Below are positions 10,459 to 18,749 of a stretch of DNA of 64,000 nt, piece after piece (within the stretch, counting starts at the first letter, position 1; every line of letters starts with the position of its first letter). Where the stretch lies: NCBI RefSeq assembly GCF_020532555.1, contig NZ_JAJBBR010000007.1, positions 1 to 64,000 on the forward strand, read 5' to 3'. The notes below the pieces were generated by a model. That model saw nothing but the letters and a program-made list of their open reading frames with translations, was not told the DNA's origin and did not search any database. Position numbers and translations under genes: made by a program. Source of the stretch: Microvirga lenta (lineage in GTDB: Bacteria; Pseudomonadota; Alphaproteobacteria; Rhizobiales; Beijerinckiaceae).

Positions 10459-10483
10459 AATCTTGCGATTGGTCCGCAAGATT
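10459..10483. promoter_or_regulatory. Inverted repeat upstream of the GntR gene (candidate operator)
   Basis: AATCTTGCG and CGCAAGATT form perfect 9-bp arms around a 7-bp spacer, 24-48 bp upstream of the regulator's start codon. Size and position suit a dimeric GntR operator used for autoregulation. Binding is inferred, not shown. Confidence 0.5.
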
Positions 10484-10544
10484 ATGAAAGTTTGTTGCTA
10501 ATTCCGGCATATCCACGAAATCAAGCTAACTCACACCCGAACCA

Positions 10545-10554
10545 ATTTGCAAAT
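10545..10554. promoter_or_regulatory. Palindrome ATTTGCAAAT upstream of the GntR gene
   Basis: A perfect 10-bp palindrome, partly extended by flanking ACCA and TGGT, sits about 110 bp upstream of the regulator start. It could be a second operator half or simply AT-rich promoter sequence. The rest of 10436-10865 holds no gene I can support. Confidence 0.3.
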
Positions 10555-10865
10555 GGTTTCATGCCGAATGATTGGACAGGGGTGCGGATTTGATGTGCAG
10601 GGCGGTCCCTCGCGAGGCACCGGCACGCGGCGGCGCCGATCCGGGCGAAGGGCCGGCGGCTCTCATGATCAGGGCAGTTTTCGGGAGGTGGCCAGTGCCG
10701 GATGCGCCTCGGCCTTCGCCAGTATTTCCGCTGATGCAGTCCAGGGGAGCGAGTGGCGAGGCAGCGTTCAAGCGCTTGCTCGAATGCAGAAGTGTCCGCC
10801 ACCCGCCGCAGCTTTCAAAGCGCGGCCGGTGGCGGGTCGGCGTTTCCTCTGTCGGTTTTTTTGTT

Positions 10866-11156
10866 CTAGGCCGCAAACGAAATGCGGTGCTGCTGCTTGC
10901 GGAGTTCGGTCAGGAGATTGATGTAGGGCTCGCGCCGCTCCCGATGTCTCGCCAGCAGTTTTTCCTTGATATAGTTCTTCAACTCGTCGTCGGTTGTGCT
11001 GTGCTTCAGCTTGTCCATCTCGGCTTCATGCTGGAAGTCGATATTCGCCAATGTTCGCAGGAGTTCCTGCATCATGTTCTGAAGATTGGGCGAATACGTG
11101 CGGTACTCTTTATTGCGTTCTTCGGCGTTAGTGTCATGAGCTGGATTCGTCAGCAT
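10866..11156 (-). CDS. Small charged hypothetical protein
   Basis: 96 residues from ATG 11156 (MLTNPAHDTN), which has an excellent ribosome site (GGAGGGG, 4 nt spacing). The protein is highly charged and probably alpha-helical throughout, with heptad-like runs such as LQNMMQELLRTLANI and a basic C-terminus (LLARHRERREPYINLLTELRKQ). I recognise no domain. No cysteines, no signal peptide. It stands alone between the GntR operon and the metalloprotease, on the opposite strand to the latter. Confidence 0.65.
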   Translation of the reverse strand: MLTNPAHDTNAEERNKEYRTYSPNLQNMMQELLRTLANIDFQHEAEMDKLKHSTTDDELKNYIKEKLLARHRERREPYINLLTELRKQQHRISFAA

Positions 11157-11545
11157 AACCCCTCCGGTTGCGAATCGCATTACGTAGCGTAAGCCTTGTC
11201 TCCGATCGGCCGTCCCGGATCACTTCGTAGAAATACTACGGACGATACCGCACCTGCTCAGGGAGCGCCTGTTTCTCCTGCGGGTGCGCAGGTCGTCCGC
11301 CACAGAAGCTATGATGTGTGGAGCGTATTCCGGATGGTGCAAAGTGAATCATGTTGCTGGAGCAGTATGTTCTGGAGCTGCGAGCCGGTCATCAGGCAGA
11401 AATTTCTTACGATCTAGAAGAATGTGATAATAAGCCCTCCTGCTGATAAAATCGTCCTACAAAATCTTATAATCTACTCCCTAAGAGTTGTTACCGCACG
11501 TTCTGCCCCATTCAATAATCTTCGCATTGCAATGCGAGGGTTTTG
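11157..11545. other. 389-bp intergenic region, AT-rich in its second half
   Basis: No gene is supported here. From about 11340 to 11520 the sequence is clearly more AT-rich than its surroundings and contains TATAAT at 11468-11473, with a poor -35 candidate (CTGATA, 11443-11448, 19-bp spacer). This is probably the promoter region of the metalloprotease. Confidence 0.4.
11522..11537. promoter_or_regulatory. 16-bp perfect palindrome overlapping the protease ribosome site
   Basis: TCGCATTGCAATGCGA is self-complementary over all 16 bases and ends inside the ribosome binding site (GCGAGGG, 11534-11540) of the RTX protease. It could be a repressor operator or an RNA element near the translation start. 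Confidence 0.5.
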
Positions 11546-12955
11546 ATGGTGGCTGTTGTTCCGGTCGAGCCTACCGGCAATCAGGATATTGACGGTCTTC
11601 TAACGGGGCTGCGGTGGAGCAGCCTGAATCTCACCTACAGTTTTCCGACGGCGGCCGCCCTCTACGGCGCCGGTTACGGCTGGGGAGAGCCCCTCAGCAA
11701 TTTCGCAGGGCTCAACCCGGCGCAGGCCGCGGCCGCGCGCGCGGCTTTCGGCATGATCGCATCGGTCACGAATCTGGACTTCGCCGAAGTGACGGAGACG
11801 GCGCGCGCTCACGCGGATCTGCGTCTGGCGCGGTCGGATACGCCCGGCTCCGCGTGGACCTATACGCCGGACGGCAGCCATGAAGGCGGCGATACCTGGT
11901 TCGGCAATTCGGTCGGCTGGTATGACGCTCCCGTGCCGGGGGGGTACGCCTTCTACACCTTCCTGCACGAAATCGCCCATGCGGTCGGACTGAAGCACGG
12001 GCATGAGGCCGGTGGGCTGGGGGTGATGTCCGCGGACCGCGATTCCATGGAGTATTCCGCCACCACCTACAGATCCTATGTGGGCGCTGCGGGTCAGTAC
12101 CTCGAGAACGAGGCGAACGGGCATGCGCAATCCCTGATGATGTACGACATCGCCGCCCTGCAGCACATGTACGGCGCCGATTATTCCACCAACAGCGGCA
12201 ACACCTCCTATTCCTGGAGCCCTGCGACAGGCGAGATGTTCGTCGGCGGCCTCGGACAGGGGGCGCCTGCCGGAAACCGGATTTTCCTGACCCTTTGGGA
12301 CGGGGGCGGGCTGGATACCTACGACCTGTCCAACTACAGGAGCGACCTGACCATTGATCTGCGTCCTGGCGCATGGACGAAGACATCCGGCGAGCAGACG
12401 GCCTATCTCGGAGGAGGGAACTACGCCCGGGGCAACATCGCGAACGCGCTCCTCCATCAGGGCGATCCTCGATCTCTGATCGAGCAGGCCCTCGGGGGAT
12501 CCGGTGACGACCGTATCCTGGGCAACACGGCAGCCAATCTTCTGGCCGGCGGAAGCGGAGCCGATTGGCTCTACGGTTTCGAAGGCAACGATGTCCTGCT
12601 GGGAGGGCGAGGCAACGACGTTCTCGCGGGAGGGGCGGGGAGGGACAGCTTCCTCTTCGACACCAAGCTTCACAGGAGCGCCAACAGGGACCGGATCCTC
12701 GATTTCTCGCCAGCCGACGACACGGTTCGCCTCGACAACTCGGTCTTCACCAAACTCGGCAAGACCGGCAAGCTCCCTTCGTCAGCGTTCTGGACGGGCA
12801 AGAGCGCTCATGACCCCAGTGATCGCATCGTTTACGACAAGGGGAAGGGCGCCTTGCTGTACGATGCCGACGGCTCGGGCCGGAGCGCTCCGGTTGTGTT
12901 TGCAACGCTCGACAAGAACCTGAAGATCACGAGCGCGGATTTCCTCGTGGTCTGA
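11546..12955 (+). CDS. Serralysin-like secreted zinc metalloprotease with RTX repeats (M10 family)
   Basis: 469 residues from ATG 11546; GAGGG lies 5 nt upstream, and a TTG directly precedes the ATG. The zinc site HEIAHAVGLKH (His141, Glu142, His145, His151) matches HExxHxxGxxH of metzincins, followed by a Met-turn-like SMEYS. Near residues 330-370 are calcium-binding RTX nonapeptides (GGSGADWLYG, GGRGNDVLAGG, GGAGRDSF). There is no Sec signal, as expected for a type I secretion substrate whose C-terminus carries the export signal. No type I exporter genes are adjacent. It would degrade extracellular proteins. Confidence 0.9.
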   Translation: MVAVVPVEPTGNQDIDGLLTGLRWSSLNLTYSFPTAAALYGAGYGWGEPLSNFAGLNPAQAAAARAAFGMIASVTNLDFAEVTETARAHADLRLARSDTPGSAWTYTPDGSHEGGDTWFGNSVGWYDAPVPGGYAFYTFLHEIAHAVGLKHGHEAGGLGVMSADRDSMEYSATTYRSYVGAAGQYLENEANGHAQSLMMYDIAALQHMYGADYSTNSGNTSYSWSPATGEMFVGGLGQGAPAGNRIFLTLWDGGGLDTYDLSNYRSDLTIDLRPGAWTKTSGEQTAYLGGGNYARGNIANALLHQGDPRSLIEQALGGSGDDRILGNTAANLLAGGSGADWLYGFEGNDVLLGGRGNDVLAGGAGRDSFLFDTKLHRSANRDRILDFSPADDTVRLDNSVFTKLGKTGKLPSSAFWTGKSAHDPSDRIVYDKGKGALLYDADGSGRSAPVVFATLDKNLKITSADFLVV

Positions 12956-13140
12956 TCGGCGCAGATCCGTCGTACGGAAATGGAAACGGGGACGGCGGTA
13001 CATCCGCGCCATCCCCGCTTGGTGAAGCCCAGCCTTGAAGCGGGCCTGATTCATCCTGGGCTTTCGTGGTTGATAAAACGTTAACGCCCCGGTTTTTCTG
13101 CCCTAGCGGAAGGGGGCGGAAAACTGCTTGGCCGTGGCGT

Positions 13141-13329
13141 CTAGAGCGACGGGGTGATGCCGATCTGCCGCGCCTCTTCCGCCTGATGCAGAAGGGCAAT
13201 GGCCGCGCGAGCGTATTCGCGGAACGGCTCCTTGAGGACCTCCGGCTCCCGGTCCCACCCACGGGCGCCGTCCTGCAGATCGTAGAAGGCCTTGGCCACG
13301 GCCTCGACCGGATTGATCTTCTCGTTCAT
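13141..13329 (-). CDS. Small hypothetical protein
   Basis: 62 residues from ATG 13329 (MNEKINPVEA), with GGGG as a modest ribosome site. It is a single predicted helical stretch (AVAKAFYDLQDGARGW, then REYARAAIALLHQAEEARQ). Short proteins with such an ARAAIALL segment are common in Rhizobiales, but I know no function. Reading frame and composition look coding; the confidence is moderate because nothing else supports it. Confidence 0.5.
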   Translation of the reverse strand: MNEKINPVEAVAKAFYDLQDGARGWDREPEVLKEPFREYARAAIALLHQAEEARQIGITPSL

Positions 13330-13939
13330 GGGATGCCCCGGCTGTTTCTGTTTGGTCTTATTAACAATATAACCATACATTACAGAGCTTGCCTAGAGCT
13401 TGCGCCATAAGGTCCCGGTTGCCGAAACGCTATTTTGGGTGAGGTGCGGGTGCGACCCTAAGCCGGAAGTCTAGTCCCTTGCAGACGGTCTCCGGTTCGG
13501 GTGCGTCATTGTAGGCAGAAAGGCCGCCGGTTCGTCCGCTTTGGCAGGCGGCGGCCGCAGCGGGATTGCTCACCCGTACGGGGAGCGGATCGAGACATCC
13601 GTGGCTTGAACAATCGGGGCGACGATCAGCGTGCGGCCGGGCTCCGCCTCGACCGCGATCGCCGCAACAGCCTTCCGGTGCACATGCTCAGGAAGCGCCG
13701 ATCACCTGCGCCGTGCCGATGCCATGAGTCCGCAGATGCATCCTCTCCCGTTCCATAGGGGCGAGCCCGTTGCTCTCAGGATGATTTTGCGACGGAAGGG
13801 CCACTTGGTCCGGCAACCGTTAACATAGTTAGGTTCGTGCTCGGCCGAAATTGTAAAGAATCGGAAAAACGGATCGCAAAACCTCCCGCCTTCTCTGGGG
13901 CCGCACGGCTCTACGGATGTTCGTACATGAGGGGAATTG
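13330..13939. other. 610-bp region without a supported gene
   Basis: Open frames here are short and lack family features or ribosome sites. On the minus strand a 37-codon GTG frame ending near 13575 looks protein-like (AVAAIAVEAEPGRTLIVAP), possibly a decayed gene end, but this is weak. The region contains the promoter of the response regulator. Confidence 0.4.
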
Positions 13940-14323
13940 ATGCCTCGTACAGCGCCGCAGGATACCAGGTTGACCGTGCTGGTGACCGAAGACGACGCGA
14001 TTATCGGATTCGATCTGACGGATGCGCTCGATGCTGCCGGCTATGCGATTGCCGGTCCCACAAGCACCTGCACGGCTGCGTTGGCGTGGCTCAATGACAA
14101 TGCTCCCGATCTCGCCGTTCTCGACGTGACACTGAAGGATGGTCCCAGCACCGAGATTGCACGGGTGCTTCGAAGCCGCGGTATTCCGTTCGTAGTCTAT
14201 TCGGGGCGCAGGCAGTGCGAGGCGGCACCTGAATTCCGGGAGGCGCTCTGGCTGGAGAAGCCGTCAGCCCACCGGGACCTGCTGTGTGCGCTGCATCAAC
14301 TTCTGGCGCGATCGGAGTTGTAA
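13940..14323 (+). CDS. Single-domain response regulator (receiver only)
   Basis: 127 residues consisting of one REC domain. Acidic pocket Glu17-Asp18-Asp19, phospho-acceptor Asp62 (AVLDVTL), switch residue Ser88 (VVYSG) and conserved Lys107 (LEKPS) are all present, and there is no output domain. The start ATG has GAGGGG 5 nt upstream. Stand-alone receivers often shuttle or drain phosphate in alphaproteobacterial general stress signalling. This gene lies about 0.4 kb from sigma ecfG/nepR and 2 kb from an HWE kinase, which makes that role plausible but unproven. Confidence 0.88.
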   Translation: MPRTAPQDTRLTVLVTEDDAIIGFDLTDALDAAGYAIAGPTSTCTAALAWLNDNAPDLAVLDVTLKDGPSTEIARVLRSRGIPFVVYSGRRQCEAAPEFREALWLEKPSAHRDLLCALHQLLARSEL

Positions 14324-14339
14324 GAGCCTGAAGATAGTC

Positions 14340-14364
14340 GGAACAAGAGGAGCGCACCGTCGTT
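14340..14364 (+). promoter_or_regulatory. EcfG-type general stress promoter
   Basis: GGAAC (14340-14344), 16-bp spacer, CGTT (14361-14364): an exact match to the alphaproteobacterial EcfG consensus. It ends 31 bp before the start codon of the small secreted protein and overlaps the region just after the response regulator stop. Confidence 0.75.
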
Positions 14365-14395
14365 CAGATGTGGCTTCAGGAAACGGTACTGCCAC

Positions 14396-14686
14396 ATGAA
14401 AACTTTGCTTTCGGTTCTCTTGCTCGCCGGTGCAGGAACTTCTGCATATGCGCAATCCGCCGGAATGACCCAGGCCATGAGCTGCAACGAGGCCGCCGGC
14501 CTCGTGCGTTCGCAAGGCGCTGTCGTCCTCCATACCAGTCCGACGACGTATGACCGTTATGTCAGCGGACCCGGCATGTGCCTGCTGGACCAGACCACCG
14601 AACCGGCCTGGGTGAGAACCGCCGACTCGACCCAGTGCTTCGTCGGCTATCGCTGCCGCGCGATCGAGCTCGAAATCGGCCAGTGA
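14396..14686 (+). CDS. Small secreted hypothetical protein with four cysteines
   Basis: 96 residues. A clear Sec signal peptide (MKTLLSVLLLAGAGTSAYA, cut before QSAG) is followed by about 75 residues with four cysteines (SCNEAAG, GMCLL, TQCFVGYRC) that could form two disulfides in the periplasm. The pattern SCNEAAGLV ... YDRY ... TTEPAW ... CFVGYRC resembles conserved small exported proteins of Rhizobiales with no known function. A perfect EcfG-type promoter lies just upstream, so it is probably a general stress gene. Confidence 0.75.
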   Translation: MKTLLSVLLLAGAGTSAYAQSAGMTQAMSCNEAAGLVRSQGAVVLHTSPTTYDRYVSGPGMCLLDQTTEPAWVRTADSTQCFVGYRCRAIELEIGQ

Positions 14687-14701
14687 GGGCATGACATTCG
14701 G

Positions 14702-14721
14702 AGCGCCCCGGTGGGGGCGCT
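14702..14721. terminator. Hairpin between convergent genes
   Basis: AGCGCCCC pairs perfectly with GGGGCGCT (14714-14721) around a 4-nt loop, midway between the secreted-protein gene and the convergent sigma factor gene. No T-run follows on either strand, so termination is only possible, not clear. Confidence 0.4.
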
Positions 14722-14748
14722 TGAGCCGGCCGGTGCCTGACCTGCGCC

Positions 14749-15300
14749 TCAGAACCCTTCTTCCCTCTGCAGTGCCGCCCGCGTGATCCTGTCGGCTCCG
14801 ATGTCCTCTGCCTCCTCGATCCCGAGGATCTCGGACAGTCGGGTTCGGGCGCGATTGATCCTGCTTTTGATCGTTCCCACCCTCGCTCCGCAGATCTGCG
14901 CGGCCTCCTCGTAGCTGAAGCCCTCCGCAGCAACGAGAAGCAGCGCCTCGCGCTGGTCGAAGGGGAGTTTCGCAAGGGCGGTCTGGAGATCTTGGATGTC
15001 CAGCCGGCCGTTCTGCTCGGGAGGGCTGCTCAGCCTGCTCGCCATGGCGCCGTCCGGATCCTCCACCTCCCGCTTTCCTTTGCGGTAGTTCGTATGGAAC
15101 TGGTTTCGCAGGATCGTGAAGAGCCAGGCCTGAATGTTGGTTCCGGGCTCGAAACGGTGGAGGTTGCTCAGACCGCGCAGAATAGCCTCCTGCACCAGAT
15201 CGTCGGCCTGGTCGATGTTTCCGGTGAGGGAAATCGCGAAGGCGCGAAGGCTCGGGATCGATTTCAGGATATCGTCGCGCAGCTCGGGGGTTAACGTCAT
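14749..15300 (-). CDS. ecfG: ECF sigma factor, EcfG (general stress) type
   Basis: 183 residues with sigma-70 region 2 (DDLVQEAILRGL, GTNIQAWLFTILRNQF) and region 4 (FDQREALLLVAAEGFSYEEAA, GTIKSRINRAR). Sequence and linkage to nepR identify it as an EcfG/ECF15 general stress sigma factor, which directs RNA polymerase to GGAAC-N16-CGTT promoters. Its start overlaps the nepR stop (ATGA). In the known mechanism, NepR holds it inactive until phosphorylated PhyR sequesters NepR; phyR itself is not in this window. Four candidate target promoters are found nearby. Confidence 0.9.
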   Translation of the reverse strand: MTLTPELRDDILKSIPSLRAFAISLTGNIDQADDLVQEAILRGLSNLHRFEPGTNIQAWLFTILRNQFHTNYRKGKREVEDPDGAMASRLSSPPEQNGRLDIQDLQTALAKLPFDQREALLLVAAEGFSYEEAAQICGARVGTIKSRINRARTRLSEILGIEEAEDIGADRITRAALQREEGF

Positions 15301-15506
15301 TGGCCGTCGTCCCGCTGCGGCTGATCCAGCTTCTTGAGCAGTTCGAGTAGATGGTCCGGGATCGGCTCCGCCTTCAGGCTGTCGTACATGGCTCTGAGGC
15401 CCTGGCCGATGACTTCCTGGATACCGGGACCGACCTGGGGCTCGTTGCCTGAGGATTGAGTCTTGCCCTGCTGTTTCTCAGGGTAGTCCGATTCATCTTC
15501 AGCCAT
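15297..15506 (-). CDS. nepR: NepR-type anti-sigma factor
   Basis: 69 residues from ATG 15506 (MAEDESDYPE), with GGAA 4 nt further upstream of a TTTT run as a fair ribosome site. The C-terminal 40 residues carry the NepR hallmark: IGQGLRAMYDSL then EPIPDHLLELLKKLD, which form the two helices that bind EcfG or PhyR. The N-terminus is charged and probably disordered. Overlaps the sigma factor start by ATGA, the classic nepR-ecfG arrangement. I did not find an exact EcfG promoter upstream of it. Confidence 0.9.
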   Translation of the reverse strand: MAEDESDYPEKQQGKTQSSGNEPQVGPGIQEVIGQGLRAMYDSLKAEPIPDHLLELLKKLDQPQRDDGQ

Positions 15507-15994
15507 AAAAGGTTCCGGCACAGATCGCTCACAGAAATCACAGGGAACTCGAAGCAGGGGCTGTGGGCTCTCCACACCGACACTACTAGCTATTCCCGAC
15601 GGCTGGAAGTGCATTCACATAGGTTAACCTTCGGGGCGAGGAAGGAGCGTGCGTCCCGGGGAAAAGGGGATCAGGATCCTGAATAAAACCAAAGCCGTAT
15701 TACTATTTTCCTAAGGCTGCTCCAGGATCTCTCCAGGCGTCACGGTCCCGGACAACGCTCCCGGAGGCACGTGCCTTAACCCGGCATTCTTGACAATGCC
15801 TGCGCTCACCGTAGATCAGCCAAGGCCCCCGATCCCAGAGAACCGCCCTTGTTTCTCACCGCCACACGCGAAGCCGTCACTGTCTCGAAAGCCGGTTCGA
15901 ACAGCTTCCCGAGCCCCGGCACCTTAACCGGCTCCTGTGTAGCGGGCCGGAATGCCCGCGATTGCGGCGATGCTTGCTGGCCGGCGCTGCCGGC
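15507..15994. other. 488-bp divergent intergenic region between nepR and the HWE kinase
   Basis: No gene is supported. The part at 15680-15720 is AT-rich. No GGAAC/CGTT pair with correct spacing was found on either strand by eye. Confidence 0.4.
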
Positions 15995-18730
15995 ATGCTC
16001 ACGGGCCTGCCTGTGAATCCCGTTCTCAGGGCCCGCGATGTTCTCGCAGGCGGAGGCGAAGCGGGGGCGTTGATGCGGTCCATCGACTGGGCCGCTTCGC
16101 CCGTCGGGCCGGTCGAAACCTGGCCTCAGAGTCTTCGCAGCGTCGTGAACCTCCTGCTGCACTCCAAATTCCCGATGTTCGTGCTTTGGGGCCCGGCGCG
16201 AGTGTTTCTCTACAACGACGCTTACGCGCCGATCCTCGGCAGCAGGCATCCCGATGCCATGGGACGTGCTTTCTTCGAGGTCTGGCCGGAGGTCAGATCC
16301 GAGATCGAGCCGATCATCGACAAGGCCTTCGCCGGTGAGGGAACCTACTTCGAGGACATGCCGGTGGTCCTGGAGCGGGACGGTTATCCGGAGCTGACCT
16401 ACTTCACCTTCGCCTACAGTCCCGTCCACGGCGAAAACGGCGCTGTCGCGGGTGCATTCTGCACCTGCAGCGAAACCACCACGAAGGTGCTTGTCGAACG
16501 GCGGCAGACATTCCTGCTGGAGCTCGAAGGCCGTCTTCGCCTCCTCTCCGATCCGCTCGATATCATCGCCACGGCCGAAGAGGCTCTGGGGCGGCATCTC
16601 GAGGTGAGCCGCGTCGGCTACGGCGACGTGGACGAGGCGGCCCGGTTCTTCACCACACCGCGGAACTGGACCGACGGAACCGTTGCGCACAGCGCCGGCA
16701 CTCACGATCTGGCAGCTTTCGGCGACGAGATCCTCGATGCCATGCGCCGGGGCGAGACGCTGGTCGTGGGAGATGTGAGAGCCGATACCCGCTGCAACAC
16801 GCCGGAGCGGCTGGTGGCGTTCGACTTCATCGAGGTCGCGGCAGTGGTCACCGTCAGCCTGATCAAGAACGGTCGCCTGACGGCAGCGATGTATGTCCAC
16901 AACAAGCTGCCGCGCTGGTGGACACGAAGCGAAATCAAGCTGATCGAGGATGTGGCCGAACGCACCTGGTCCGCAGTCGAGAGAGCTCGTTCCGATACGG
17001 CACGACGGGCGGCGGAAGCGCAGGTCGCCCGGGTTCTGGAGAACATCACTGAAGGCTTCGTCCTTCTGGATCGGAATTTCAGAGTTCTGCAGATCAACGA
17101 GGCGGGCCTCAGGCTCGAAAGGCGGCCGGCTTCCGAAATCGTCGGCCGTACCCATTGGGAGGCGTGGCGGAATTCCGAGTCGAGCGAGGTCGGCAGGCTC
17201 TATAAGAAAGCCATGGCGGAGCGCGTTCCGGTGAGTCTCGAGCACGGCTACACCTATCCGGATGGCCGCACCGTCTGGGTCGAAATGCGCGCCTACCCGT
17301 CAGGAGACGAACTCGCGGTCTTCTATCGCGATGTTACCGAACGGAAGATGGCGGAGGAGAGGCTGCGCGAGAGCGAGGAGCGGCTGCGCACGCTGGCCGA
17401 CAATCTCCCGAACGGAATGGTCTACCAGGCCGTCCGCGACCCCGATGCGACGGTGCGCTTCACCTATGTCAGCCAGGCAGTCGAGCGCCTCCACGGGTTG
17501 AGCGTGGAGCAGGTGCTCGCCGACCCCGCCGCGCTGGACAGGCAGGTTCTTGAGGAGTTTCGACCTCACCTCCACAAGCTCCGGGAGGACGCCGACGAGG
17601 ACAAGAACTATATCAGCATCGAACTTCCGATGCGCCTGCCTTCCGGTGAGATCCGCTGGTTTCACCGGTCCGCGGCTCCGCGGCGGCTGCCCAACGGACA
17701 AGTGGTGTGGGACGGTGTCGAGCTCGACATCACGGAGATGAAGCGGGCGGAGGAGGCCCTGCGCGAGAGCGAGGACCACTATCGCCATACCGTGGAACTG
17801 AACCCCCAGGTCCCCTGGACCGCCACGCCGGACGGGCTGCTCGATCATGTGGCAAGGCGCTGGTTCGAGTTGACGGGAACGAGCGGTCTCGGCTCCACCT
17901 GGGGCGAGGCTATCCATCCCGAGGATCTTCAGCCTTCCATTGACGCCTGGACGCGCTCATTCACCACCGGCGTTCCCTATGACATCGAGCACAGGGTGCG
18001 TCTGCGCAACGGCGAATACCGATGGATGCGTTCTCAGGCCTTCCCCCGTCGCGATGCTCACGGCCGCATCGTCAAATGGTACGGGACCACCGAGAATATC
18101 CACGAGCGCAAGCTCGCCGGCGAGCACCAGCAGCTTCTGATCAACGAACTCAATCATCGGGTGAAGAATACCCTCGCGACGGTTCAGTCCATCGCATCAC
18201 AGACCCTTCGGAACGCTCAGTCGGTCTCCGAGGGGCGGGAGGCCATCGAGCAGCGTCTGATCGCGCTCTCGCGTGCCCATGACGTTCTCACCAAGGAGAA
18301 CTGGGAAGGTGCTTCCTTGCGGGAGATCATCGCGCAGGCGCTGGAGCCCTACCGAAGCTACGGCGAGGGCCGCATCCGGCTGGACGGTTCCGACATCAGG
18401 CTGTCCCCGCGCATGGCGCTGGCGCTCTCCATGGCCTTCCACGAACTTGCGACCAATGCGGTCAAGTATGGCGCCCTGTCGAACGACACGGGGCGAATCC
18501 TGATCGAGTGGTCGATCAGGGCCGACCGGACGCCCTCGCGCCTGCTCCTCCGCTGGGAGGAGAGCGGCGGTCCCCCGGTCCAGCCTCCGACCCGGCGTGG
18601 GTTCGGATCGCGTCTCATCGAGCGCAGCCTTGCGCACGATCTCGGCGGGGCCGTGAAGATCGATTTCGCTCCCTCGGGCATTCTCTGTTCCGTCGATGCG
18701 CGTCTGGGGGACGAAGACCTCTTCGGCTAA
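15995..18730 (+). CDS. HWE-family sensor histidine kinase with PAS and GAF domains
   Basis: 911 residues from ATG 15995; a TTG at 15962 in frame is an alternative start and neither has a good ribosome site. Order: N-terminal PAS-like domain (about 30-150), GAF domain (about 165-325), then three PAS domains (about 345-720 in total), and the kinase core. The core shows ELNHRVKN with phospho-acceptor His721, N-box FHELATNAVKYG, the RWEESGG motif that gives HWE kinases their name, and GFGSRLI. No membrane span is evident, so it is a soluble sensor. HWE kinases commonly feed PhyR in the general stress response; the position beside nepR-ecfG supports this. Confidence 0.9.
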   Translation: MLTGLPVNPVLRARDVLAGGGEAGALMRSIDWAASPVGPVETWPQSLRSVVNLLLHSKFPMFVLWGPARVFLYNDAYAPILGSRHPDAMGRAFFEVWPEVRSEIEPIIDKAFAGEGTYFEDMPVVLERDGYPELTYFTFAYSPVHGENGAVAGAFCTCSETTTKVLVERRQTFLLELEGRLRLLSDPLDIIATAEEALGRHLEVSRVGYGDVDEAARFFTTPRNWTDGTVAHSAGTHDLAAFGDEILDAMRRGETLVVGDVRADTRCNTPERLVAFDFIEVAAVVTVSLIKNGRLTAAMYVHNKLPRWWTRSEIKLIEDVAERTWSAVERARSDTARRAAEAQVARVLENITEGFVLLDRNFRVLQINEAGLRLERRPASEIVGRTHWEAWRNSESSEVGRLYKKAMAERVPVSLEHGYTYPDGRTVWVEMRAYPSGDELAVFYRDVTERKMAEERLRESEERLRTLADNLPNGMVYQAVRDPDATVRFTYVSQAVERLHGLSVEQVLADPAALDRQVLEEFRPHLHKLREDADEDKNYISIELPMRLPSGEIRWFHRSAAPRRLPNGQVVWDGVELDITEMKRAEEALRESEDHYRHTVELNPQVPWTATPDGLLDHVARRWFELTGTSGLGSTWGEAIHPEDLQPSIDAWTRSFTTGVPYDIEHRVRLRNGEYRWMRSQAFPRRDAHGRIVKWYGTTENIHERKLAGEHQQLLINELNHRVKNTLATVQSIASQTLRNAQSVSEGREAIEQRLIALSRAHDVLTKENWEGASLREIIAQALEPYRSYGEGRIRLDGSDIRLSPRMALALSMAFHELATNAVKYGALSNDTGRILIEWSIRADRTPSRLLLRWEESGGPPVQPPTRRGFGSRLIERSLAHDLGGAVKIDFAPSGILCSVDARLGDEDLFG

Positions 18731-18749
18731 ATGGCCGGGTACTTCTCGA

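Noticed and set aside
10521-10862. Short frames between the GntR operon and the 96-residue protein
   Set aside because: No ribosome sites, Arg/Pro-rich compositions on both strands; treated as intergenic.
15544-15548. GGAAC between nepR and the HWE kinase as a possible EcfG promoter
   Set aside because: No CGTT at 15-19 bp downstream, and it is about 450 bp from the kinase start.
15613-15626. ATTCACATAGGTT word shared with 43389-43401, and TAACCTATG at 45991 and 53952
   Set aside because: These short words sit near promoters of a sigma locus, acs, a second sigma gene and a sugar operon, but orientations and distances differ, and 13-base coincidences between positions in a 64-kb window are expected by chance.
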